From: Microbacterium sp. p3-SID336
Lineage (GTDB): Bacteria > Actinomycetota > Actinomycetes > Actinomycetales > Microbacteriaceae
DNA length: 29,199 nucleotides
Direction: 5' to 3'
Assembly: GCF_025143365.1 (NCBI RefSeq)
Contig: NZ_JALXPE010000048.1
Coordinates: forward strand, 1 to 29,199
A program made the position numbers and the translations under genes. Below the pieces are notes generated by a model. That model did not search any database, was not told the DNA's origin, and saw nothing but the letters and a program-made list of their open reading frames with translations. Position 1 is the first letter of the stretch, and each line of letters opens with the position of its first letter. Below are positions 13,309 through 19,881 of the stretch, one piece after another.

Positions 13309-13989
13309 GTGAGCGAGATTCTGACGATCGACGATGCCGCGACGAGATGGTCGACCCCGGATCGCGGCGCACTGCCGCTGCTCGTGCTGCTGCACGGCTA
13401 CGGGGCCGACGAGCACGACCTGTACGGGCTGATCCCGTACCTCCCCGACGGCATCGCCGTGGCCTCGGTCGCGGCCCCCCTCGCACCGCCGTGGCCCATG
13501 CCCGGCCGGTCGTGGTACCCGATCGAGGGGCTGGACGGACGCAGCTCCGCGGCCGTGACCCTCGCGGCCGAGGCGCTGCTGCGCTGGCTCGATGTCGCAG
13601 CCGCCGGAGCACCCTCCGTGGCGCTGCTCGGCTTCTCGCAGGGCGCCGCGGTGTCGCTGCAGGCGCTGCGACTCGCCCCTCACCGCATCGATGCGGTGGT
13701 CGCGCTCAGCGGGTACGCCGCGCCGGAGCCGCTGCCGAGCGACGAGGTGCTCGCCACGGTGCGGCCCCCCGTCTTCTGGGGCCGCGGCACGCACGACGAG
13801 GTGATCCCGCCCGCGCTCATCGACCACACCGCGCAGTGGCTGCCCGGGCACGTCGAACTCTCCGGCAGGGTCTACACCGGGCTCACGCACAGCATCTCCG
13901 AGGAGGAGCTGAGGGATGTGCACCGCTTCCTGTCGACGTGGCTCGACGGGCTCGACGCTGAGCCCGCCGCGGACACGACCCCGTCCTGA
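13309..13989 (+). CDS. Alpha/beta-hydrolase, phospholipase/carboxylesterase family
   Basis: This 226-residue cytosolic serine hydrolase is of usual family length. The oxyanion-hole strand is LLVLLHGYGADEHDL, the nucleophile Ser near residue 109 lies in LLGFSQGAA, the acid is the Asp of GTHDEVIPP and the His is in YTGLTHSISEEEL. The family hydrolyses short acyl or thioester bonds; the natural substrate is unknown. The GTG start is supported by the CAGGAT hexamer six bases upstream and by the conserved N-terminus; no Shine-Dalgarno is present. It is divergent from the Nudix gene and upstream of the ABC-F leader, with no shared promoter visible. Confidence 0.9.
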   Translation: MSEILTIDDAATRWSTPDRGALPLLVLLHGYGADEHDLYGLIPYLPDGIAVASVAAPLAPPWPMPGRSWYPIEGLDGRSSAAVTLAAEALLRWLDVAAAGAPSVALLGFSQGAAVSLQALRLAPHRIDAVVALSGYAAPEPLPSDEVLATVRPPVFWGRGTHDEVIPPALIDHTAQWLPGHVELSGRVYTGLTHSISEEELRDVHRFLSTWLDGLDAEPAADTTPS

Positions 13990-14038
13990 CGAGCGCCTCA
14001 CCGCGTCGCGCCGGGGCAGCCCGCGACACGCCCGAAAG

Positions 14039-14067
14039 TTGCGCGACACGACACGCCCGGGTATCGT
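14039..14067 (+). promoter_or_regulatory. Sigma-70-type promoter for the ABC-F gene
   Basis: TTGCGC at 14039-14044 and TATCGT at 14062-14067 are separated by exactly 17 bp. Transcription would start near 14074 and leave a leader of about 180 nt before ATG 14255. That is unlike most neighbours, which are leaderless. Confidence 0.6.
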
Positions 14068-14085
14068 CGTGGCGTCCTGTCCGCC

Positions 14086-14109
14086 GTGTCTGGAAGTCCT
14101 TTGATCTGA
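14086..14109 (+). other. Possible 7-codon leader peptide in the ABC-F 5' region
   Basis: GTG 14086 opens a short frame (M-S-G-S-P-L-I) ending in TGA at 14107-14109, just downstream of the predicted transcription start. No clear ribosome site precedes it. It ends exactly where the first leader hairpin starts (14110), which is the arrangement used in ribosome-mediated attenuation. This is weak evidence taken alone. Confidence 0.25.
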
Positions 14110-14217
14110 ATCGTCGCCTCCGCGCTCCGCTATCCGCGCGCTGACCCGACGATCGCCGACTCCACGGCAGACCCTCGCCCCTTCCGGCTGCGATTCTTTC
14201 GCGCCTGGCCAGGGTCT
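14110..14217 (+). promoter_or_regulatory. Structured leader of the ABC-F gene
   Basis: The 265-bp stretch between 13990 and 14254 has no normal gene. Hairpin 1 pairs ATCGTCG (14110-14116) with CGACGAT (14147-14153), with an inner CGCGC/GCGCG stem at 14121-14140. Hairpin 2 pairs AGACCCT (14169-14175) with AGGGTCT (14211-14217) and continues inward after one mismatch. The ABC-F ribosome site AGGAGA follows near 14244. Long leaders of this kind control several antibiotic-resistance ABC-F genes in Firmicutes. Confidence 0.45.
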
Positions 14218-14254
14218 CGGCGTCAGTGCACCCCGCACTCGACAGGAGACACCC

Positions 14255-15910
14255 ATGTCACACCCCTCCCCCCTGCATTCCGCGGTCGTCCTCGACCGTC
14301 TCTCCTTCACCTGGCCCGACGGCACGATCGCACTCGACGGGCTCTCCGGCGCCTTCGGTTCGGGTCGCACCGGCCTCGTCGGCCGCAACGGCGCCGGCAA
14401 GTCGACGCTGCTGCGGCTGATCGCCGGAGAGCTCGAGCCGACGTCCGGTCTGGTCACCACGTCCGGCGAGGTCGCCACCCTGCCGCAGCAGCTCACGCTC
14501 GACGTCGACCGTCGCGTCGCCGAGCTGCTCGGCGTGGCCGTCCCGCTCGACGCGGTGCGCGCCATCACGTCCGGCGACGTCGACCCGGCGCACTTCGACG
14601 CCGTCGGAGACGACTGGGACATCGAGGCGCGCGCCGAGGCCTCGCTCGCGGAAGCCGGACTCGCCCCCGACTTCCTCGATCGCACCGTCGGCGAGCTCTC
14701 CGGCGGCGAGGCCGTGCTCGTGGCGATCGCCGGCATCCGCCTGCGCGGCGCCCCCATCACCCTTCTCGACGAGCCGACCAACAACCTCGACCGTGAGGCC
14801 AGGGCGCGCCTGTCCGACATGGTGCGCGGGTGGAAGGGCACCCTGATCGTGGTGAGCCACGACCTGGCCCTGCTCGAGCTCATGGACGACACCGCCGAGC
14901 TGTACGGCCGCACGCTGAGCGTGTTCGGCGGCCCGTACTCGGAGTGGCGCGCGTGGTTGGATGCCGAGCAGGACGCGGCGAAGCAGGCCGAGGTCGCCGC
15001 CGCCCAGGCGCTCCGCAAGGAGAAGCGGCAGCGCATCGAGGCGGAGGTGAAGCTCGCGCATCGCGCCCGCACCGCGAAGAAGGCCGAGATCGAGAAGCGG
15101 GTGCCGAAGATCATCGCCCACGGCAGGAAGATGGCCGCCGAGGTGTCGGCGGGCAAGCTGCGGACCGAGGTCGGCGCGAAGGAGGAGGCGGCCCGCGCCG
15201 CCCATGACGCCGCCGGTCGGCGCGTGCGCTCGGACGACTCCATGAAGATCGAGCTGCCCGATCCGGAGGTCTCCCGCGCACGCCGCATCGCCGAGCTGCA
15301 CGGTTCCGAACGGTCGTGGCTCATCCAGGGTCCGGAGCGCGTTGCGTTGATCGGGCGCAACGGCGCGGGAAAGACCACTCTCCTCGAACGCCTGCTCGCG
15401 AGCGGAGCCGGAGAGCCGACAGTGGTTCCGACCACGGACCCCGCGACCGAGTCGCCGAGCGGCGGGCGCCCCGTGCTCCGTGCCGAGGCCCACACGGACC
15501 GCATCGGCTACCTGCCGCAGCGCGTGGACGGTCTCGACGACCGCGCCTCGGCGTTCCAGAACATCGCCGCGGTGGCGCCGCACGTCCCCGAGAAGGAGCT
15601 CCGCAATCGGCTCGCCCGCTTCCTGATCCGTGGCGCAACGGCCGAGCGACCGGTCGGCGCCCTGTCCGGCGGCGAGCGCTTCCGGGTCGCCCTCGCGGGG
15701 CTGCTCCTGGCCGATCCCGCGCCGCACCTCGTGCTGCTCGACGAACCGACGAACAATCTCGACCTCGACACGGTCGACCAGCTGGTCGAGGCGCTGCGCG
15801 CCTACCGCGGCGCGGTGCTGATCGTGAGCCACGACGACGCGTTCCTCGACCGCCTCGACCTGGACCTCACGCTCGAGATCGACGCGGACGGCGAGCTGCG
15901 GGAGGCCTGA
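14255..15910 (+). CDS. ABC-F family ATP-binding protein
   Basis: This 551-residue protein has two ABC domains and no membrane segment, so it is a ribosome-acting ABC-F factor rather than a transporter. NBD1 has Walker A GRNGAGKST (43-51), signature LSGGEAVL (about 149) and Walker B LLDEPTNNLD (about 170). The inter-domain linker (about 235-345) is rich in Lys/Arg/Glu (RKEKRQRIEAEVKLAHR) and reaches toward the peptidyl-transferase centre in this family. NBD2 has IGRNGAGKTTLL (about 366), LSGGERFRVAL (about 469) and LLDEPTNNLDLDT (about 492). ATG 14255 has AGGAGA five bases upstream. It could be an antibiotic-resistance factor or a housekeeping translation factor; the long leader favours regulated expression. 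Confidence 0.93.
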   Translation: MSHPSPLHSAVVLDRLSFTWPDGTIALDGLSGAFGSGRTGLVGRNGAGKSTLLRLIAGELEPTSGLVTTSGEVATLPQQLTLDVDRRVAELLGVAVPLDAVRAITSGDVDPAHFDAVGDDWDIEARAEASLAEAGLAPDFLDRTVGELSGGEAVLVAIAGIRLRGAPITLLDEPTNNLDREARARLSDMVRGWKGTLIVVSHDLALLELMDDTAELYGRTLSVFGGPYSEWRAWLDAEQDAAKQAEVAAAQALRKEKRQRIEAEVKLAHRARTAKKAEIEKRVPKIIAHGRKMAAEVSAGKLRTEVGAKEEAARAAHDAAGRRVRSDDSMKIELPDPEVSRARRIAELHGSERSWLIQGPERVALIGRNGAGKTTLLERLLASGAGEPTVVPTTDPATESPSGGRPVLRAEAHTDRIGYLPQRVDGLDDRASAFQNIAAVAPHVPEKELRNRLARFLIRGATAERPVGALSGGERFRVALAGLLLADPAPHLVLLDEPTNNLDLDTVDQLVEALRAYRGAVLIVSHDDAFLDRLDLDLTLEIDADGELREA

Positions 15911-15915
15911 CGAAA

Positions 15916-15951
15916 GGCCGGGCACCATCCGCGACGGAGCGGTGCCCGGCC
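15916..15951. terminator. Bidirectional terminator between ABC-F and DUF1361 genes
   Basis: GGCCGGGCACC (15916-15926) and GGTGCCCGGCC (15941-15951) form a perfect 11-bp stem with a 14-nt loop. It lies five bases past the ABC-F stop and just before the convergent DUF1361 stop. Without a T-run it still fits a GC-rich bidirectional terminator. Confidence 0.8.
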
Positions 15952-15954
15952 CTC

Positions 15955-16653
15955 TCACAGGGCTGCGGCGAGCGGCAGCGCGATCATCGCGTACAGGATC
16001 CCGAGCAGGATCGTGTGCAACGCGCAGAATCCCGCGGCCTCGGTCACCCGCCCCCGCTGGCGGAAATGCCGCACCAGGATGGTCACGAAGCGCGTCGGCC
16101 GGACGAGGTCCCACGAGTTGAAACGGATGTGCCGTCCGAGGTAGATGCCGAACGACACCAGCAGCAGGATGACGGCCGCCACCACCCACGTGTCGCCATC
16201 CACCTTCATGCCCGAGAGGCCGTCGTCTCGAAGCGCGAAGAAGACGGCCTGCGCGAGCAACACGTTCAGCACGGTGTTGTCGATCCCCGACAGCGCGAGC
16301 GCCAAGGTGCCGACGATGTCGAACCACAGCGGGACGGGGTCGTCCATCCGACGATGCGAGAAGTTGAGCTCGGTGATCAGGTAGGCGGAGTTGGGGAGCA
16401 GCAGCAGCCAGACGAGGCCACCTGCGACGGCGACGAGCCGAAGGGCGATCGGAGGCAGGTCAAGCTGTGCGACGAGCATCAGCAGCGCAAAGGTCGCGGC
16501 GAGCACGATCGCGGGCGCGAGCGACAGCACCACGTTGAGCAGCATCGGACGGTACACGGGAACCCGGTAGACCGCCGCGCGCAGAAGCACCAGCGCCACG
16601 GCGAACGCGTTGAGCGCACCCGCGCCGGCGAGCAGCAGCATCATCGACGTCAC
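15955..16653 (-). CDS. DUF1361 integral membrane protein
   Basis: This 232-residue protein has about six hydrophobic helices and the DUF1361 core: LLLLPNSAYLITELNFSHR, PLWFDIVGTLALALSG, and FGIYLGRHIRFNSWDL. The function of the family is unknown; the conserved Asn, Glu and Arg residues lie beside the membrane and could bind a polar ligand. The start is GTG 16653, because it overlaps the acyltransferase stop as GTGA; ATGs at 16644 and 16641 are alternatives. This overlap couples it tightly to the acyltransferase, suggesting a shared envelope function. It ends at the terminator next to the ABC-F gene. Confidence 0.85.
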   Translation of the reverse strand: MTSMMLLLAGAGALNAFAVALVLLRAAVYRVPVYRPMLLNVVLSLAPAIVLAATFALLMLVAQLDLPPIALRLVAVAGGLVWLLLLPNSAYLITELNFSHRRMDDPVPLWFDIVGTLALALSGIDNTVLNVLLAQAVFFALRDDGLSGMKVDGDTWVVAAVILLLVSFGIYLGRHIRFNSWDLVRPTRFVTILVRHFRQRGRVTEAAGFCALHTILLGILYAMIALPLAAAL

Positions 16654-18605
16654 GGTCTGGGGCTCCGATCTCGCGGCTCCTGGGTGGCGAGTCGCTCGGC
16701 CTTCTGCGCGGCCTCCGCTGCCGCCCGCGCCTGGGCGGCCTGCACCTCGGCCACCTCGACGCGCGCCTGCTGGATCGCCGCGACGACGGTCGCCGCGTAG
16801 ATGTCGCCCCCCGGCGGCTGCGGGTGGATGCCGTCGTCGGCGAGGTCCTGCGGATACGGCGTGATCGCGCTGTCCCAATCGGCCACCACCACGTTGGCGG
16901 TCGCGTCGGCCACCGCGGTGAGCGTGGCGTTGGCACCGGGGATCCAGCCGCGCCGGGCGTGCGCGTTCACGAGCACCAGAGTGCGGTCGGGCCCGATGAT
17001 GCCGAGCACCCTGCCGAGCTGATCTGCACCGACCTCGCCGTTCGTGGCCAGGCCCAGGACGACGATCGGTCTCAGGGCGCCGCTGTTCGCGAGCTGGGTG
17101 AGGATGTCGGCCGCGGCCCACATGCTGCGCGACACCTTCGCGTCGATGGCGATCCCCGGCAGCGCGGTCTGCAGCTCCGGCGCGGAGGCGAGCATCACCG
17201 AGTCGCCGATCGCGGTGATGTCGGTGCCGAGCACCGGCGGCGGGGCGCTCGGCGTCGCGGTGGCAGGAACCGCCGTGGGCGATGCCGTGGGCTCCGGGGG
17301 CGCGGTGATGGTCGACGAGGGCGCGGACGAGGCACTGCGGAGAGCCGCCAGGCCGCGCGCGACCATCGCCTCGGCCGCGGAGGTGTCGTCGCGGGCGACG
17401 GCGATGGCCCCGCTGCACAGCACCAGAGCACTGAGGACAGCGACGGGCGGGACGAGACGACGACCGGGGAGCCGCACAGCGGCACCCGGAGCCCGCACCG
17501 ACCGCAATGGCGTCTCGATCAGCACGAAGGACAGCGCCGCCGCCGCCACTGACAGGACGGCGGTGAGGATGGCGCGCAGCACGGGATCCGCTCCGACCGG
17601 GGTGGCCCCGAGAATCAGCAGCAGCGGCCAATGCCACAGATAGATCGCATACGAGCGCGCGCCGAGCCATGCCAGCGGCGCCACGTCGATCACCCGCCCG
17701 AGCGCGGGGGTGGTCGCGGCGGCCCAGACGAGGGCGGCCGCGGCGAGGCTGGCGAGCAGCAGCCCGCCGCGGGCGCCGAGGGGCGAGGATCCGGGAAGCA
17801 GGGCGGTCAGGGCGACGAGCACACCGAGCGCGGCGACGGCGACGAGCACGCGCGGCACCGCCCGCCGCCCGCTCGCGCCGGGCAGCGGGGCGACCCCGAG
17901 CGCGACAGCCAGGGCGACCCCCAACAGGAGTCCGAACGCGTGCGTGTCCGTGCCGAAGTACGCGCGTGTGGGCGAGCCGGACAGCACCGCCATGGCCACG
18001 GCCGACGCGGCGGCGAGCACGAGCGCCGCGATCACGATCGCCCGGCGACGAGCGCGCAGGACCGCAAGCCCCAGCACGAGCACGACGGGCCCGAGCAGAT
18101 AGAACTGCTCCTCGACAGCGAGCGACCAGAGGTTGGTGAAGAGGTCGGGTCGGTCGGAGTGGAAGTAGTCGCCGTCGGCGGCGATCGCGAGCCAGTTCGA
18201 GCTGAACGTCGCGGCCCCGATCAGCTGACGCCGCAGGTCGCCGAGCAGGCGGGGATCGACGGCGAGCGCCAGCGGGACGCAGACGCCGATCATCGCCGCA
18301 AGGGCGGGGAGGATGCGCCGCGCCCGCCGCAGCCAGAACGCGCCGAAGGCGATCCGCCCCGTCCGCTCGCGTTCGCGCAGCAGCAGGTGCGTGACGATGA
18401 ACCCGCTCACGACGAAGAACACATCGACGCCGATGAACCCGCCCGGTACGGCGCCCGGTACGAGGTGATAGCCGAGGACGGCCAGCACCGCGAGCGCCCG
18501 GAGACCGGTCAGCCCGCCCACGCGCGACGCCGTCGCGTGCGCAGGAGGGGCAGTTCTCGCGGTGGTGTTCATAGGAGAAGAGAGGTGAGGAGGAGGGCTG
18601 CTCAC
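16650..18605 (-). CDS. Acyltransferase-3 membrane protein with C-terminal SGNH domain (OafA/YrhL type)
   Basis: This 651-residue protein moves acyl groups, usually acetyl, onto envelope glycans. The N-terminal acyltransferase-3 domain has LRALAVLAVLGYHL (His near 47), GFIGVDVFFVVSGFI, RRARRILPALA and SLAVEEQFYLLGPV across about ten helices. A low-complexity Pro/Ala/Ser/Thr linker (about 425-460) leads to an extracytoplasmic SGNH domain with DITAIGDSVMLAS (Ser near 467), GLATNGEVG and DDGIHPQPPG (Asp/His near 590-593). The last 45 residues are an Ala/Glu/Gln-rich helix (EVAEVQAAQARAAAEAAQKA). The start GTG 18605 is set by TAATGT seven bases upstream; ATG 18572 lacks a ribosome site. Confidence 0.92.
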   Translation of the reverse strand: MSSPPPHLSSPMNTTARTAPPAHATASRVGGLTGLRALAVLAVLGYHLVPGAVPGGFIGVDVFFVVSGFIVTHLLLRERERTGRIAFGAFWLRRARRILPALAAMIGVCVPLALAVDPRLLGDLRRQLIGAATFSSNWLAIAADGDYFHSDRPDLFTNLWSLAVEEQFYLLGPVVLVLGLAVLRARRRAIVIAALVLAAASAVAMAVLSGSPTRAYFGTDTHAFGLLLGVALAVALGVAPLPGASGRRAVPRVLVAVAALGVLVALTALLPGSSPLGARGGLLLASLAAAALVWAAATTPALGRVIDVAPLAWLGARSYAIYLWHWPLLLILGATPVGADPVLRAILTAVLSVAAAALSFVLIETPLRSVRAPGAAVRLPGRRLVPPVAVLSALVLCSGAIAVARDDTSAAEAMVARGLAALRSASSAPSSTITAPPEPTASPTAVPATATPSAPPPVLGTDITAIGDSVMLASAPELQTALPGIAIDAKVSRSMWAAADILTQLANSGALRPIVVLGLATNGEVGADQLGRVLGIIGPDRTLVLVNAHARRGWIPGANATLTAVADATANVVVADWDSAITPYPQDLADDGIHPQPPGGDIYAATVVAAIQQARVEVAEVQAAQARAAAEAAQKAERLATQEPRDRSPRP

Positions 18606-18612
18606 CGCAGTA

Positions 18613-18618
18613 ACATTA
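18613..18618 (-). promoter_or_regulatory. Leaderless -10 element TAATGT for the acyltransferase
   Basis: On the minus strand TAATGT is followed by seven bases and GTG 18605. It lies in an AT-rich patch of about 27 bp shared with the divergent lipoprotein gene. CAGT-containing heptamers recur at 18608, 18619 and 18634. Confidence 0.65.
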
Positions 18619-18662
18619 CAGTATCTATCATGTCAGTGGCGGGCACTCGAATCGGAGTTGTG

Positions 18663-19835
18663 ATGCGCACACCTTTGGCCGCTGCTCTGCTCACCGTCAC
18701 CCTCGCCCTCGCTCTCGCTCTCGGGCTGTCGGCGTGTGCGGACCCGCGCGCGAATCCGCACGTGTCCTTCGCGCTCGGCGGGGCGTCGACGACGCCACTG
18801 GTCTCGGATGAGGACTTCGCCGCGTCGATGCGCGACTACCCTCTGGTGCTCAACTCCGGGATGTTCACGGAGCCGCTGCCCGGGCTCCAGGGCGCCTACG
18901 GTCTGCGTTCCCGCTTCGGGTCCGACCGATACGACCTCGGGGTCTCCCGCGACTACACGCCGCAGGGCATGACGGTGGGTGACGGGCAGATCTTCGTCTC
19001 GGCGTACGACCACAGCCAGGAGCAGAACTCCGTGATCTTCGTCCTGGACGGCAGCGGCAACTACCTCAAGACGATCGGCCTGGCGAACAAGGCGCATGTG
19101 GGCGGCCTCGGCTACGACCTCGAGCGCCACCTGCTCTGGGTGGCGGATTCCGACGACGGACACGCCGTGATCTCCGCGATCACGCAGGACGCCATCGACG
19201 ACTACCGCCTCACCACCTCGAAGCCGATCGAGTACGCGCTCAGCCTGTACGTGGACTCCCTGCCTGCGGCATCCGTCCTCGACTTCTATCAGGACGAGAT
19301 CTGGCTGGGATACTTCACGACGGATGCCGACCAGGCGCAGCTCCAGGTGTACACACTCGACTTCTCCGAGCCGCACGACGACGGCAGCATCGACCTCGTG
19401 GACGTCGGCCCGCCGAACAGCGCCACGGAGGTCGACGGCGACGTGCATGTGGTGCCGGACCTCGCTTTCCGGGCACCGTCGATGATCCAGGGGCTGGCCG
19501 TCGCCGACGACCACGTCTACATCACACAGTCCTTCGGCGCGAAGCACAGCTCGCGGCTGACGCGCTACGACTTCAACGTCACCGACACGGCCATCACGCT
19601 GGAGAACGGCCGCACCGCGAAGCTGCCGCCCTATGTCGAGCAGGTCGCCCTCGCCGACTTCGACGACAAGCCGTACATCTTCCCGCTGTTCGAGAGCACG
19701 CAGCCGGCCTACCGCGCCAAGACCGACAAGATCGTCGACCGCATCCTCGCGATCCCGGAGAGCGAGTTCGACAAGGAGGCGAAGGCTGAGGCGAAGGCTC
19801 CCGTGCTCACAGAGATCCCGGCCTCGGGCGGCTGA
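18663..19835 (+). CDS. Propeller-like lipoprotein of unknown function
   Basis: This 390-residue protein has a lipoprotein signal peptide, MRTPLAAALL then a hydrophobic run to GLSAC, with the lipidated Cys at 25, so it is anchored outside the membrane. ATG 18663 has GGAG five bases upstream. The mature part shows TPQGMTVGDGQIFVSAYDH, SVIFVLDG, HVGGLGYDLERHLLWVADSD, IWLGYFTTDAD, MIQGLAVADDHVYITQSFG, VEQVALADF and a final DRILAIP. These blocks align in order with the non-secreted protein at 2098. Repeated short strands suggest a beta-propeller. It is divergent from the acyltransferase by 57 bp, so a role at the cell-surface glycan is possible but unproven. Confidence 0.82.
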   Translation: MRTPLAAALLTVTLALALALGLSACADPRANPHVSFALGGASTTPLVSDEDFAASMRDYPLVLNSGMFTEPLPGLQGAYGLRSRFGSDRYDLGVSRDYTPQGMTVGDGQIFVSAYDHSQEQNSVIFVLDGSGNYLKTIGLANKAHVGGLGYDLERHLLWVADSDDGHAVISAITQDAIDDYRLTTSKPIEYALSLYVDSLPAASVLDFYQDEIWLGYFTTDADQAQLQVYTLDFSEPHDDGSIDLVDVGPPNSATEVDGDVHVVPDLAFRAPSMIQGLAVADDHVYITQSFGAKHSSRLTRYDFNVTDTAITLENGRTAKLPPYVEQVALADFDDKPYIFPLFESTQPAYRAKTDKIVDRILAIPESEFDKEAKAEAKAPVLTEIPASGG

Positions 19836-19881
19836 CGCAACCCCCCGAGGCGATGTCGGCGGCCTCCGCCAAGATGGAGGC

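Noticed and set aside
14069..14104. Alternative 11-codon leader frame (V-A-S-C-P-P-C-L-E-V-L) before the ABC-F gene
   Set aside because: Its start lies two bases after the -10, upstream of the expected transcription start, so it would not be transcribed.
14258..16327. Long minus-strand frame opposite the ABC-F gene
   Set aside because: The plus frame has two complete ABC domains; the minus translation has no motif and crosses a terminator and a convergent gene.
17631..18662. Upstream extension of the lipoprotein frame through the acyltransferase gene
   Set aside because: The extension is Arg/Gly/Glu-rich antisense sequence; a lipoprotein signal and ribosome site mark the true start at 18663.
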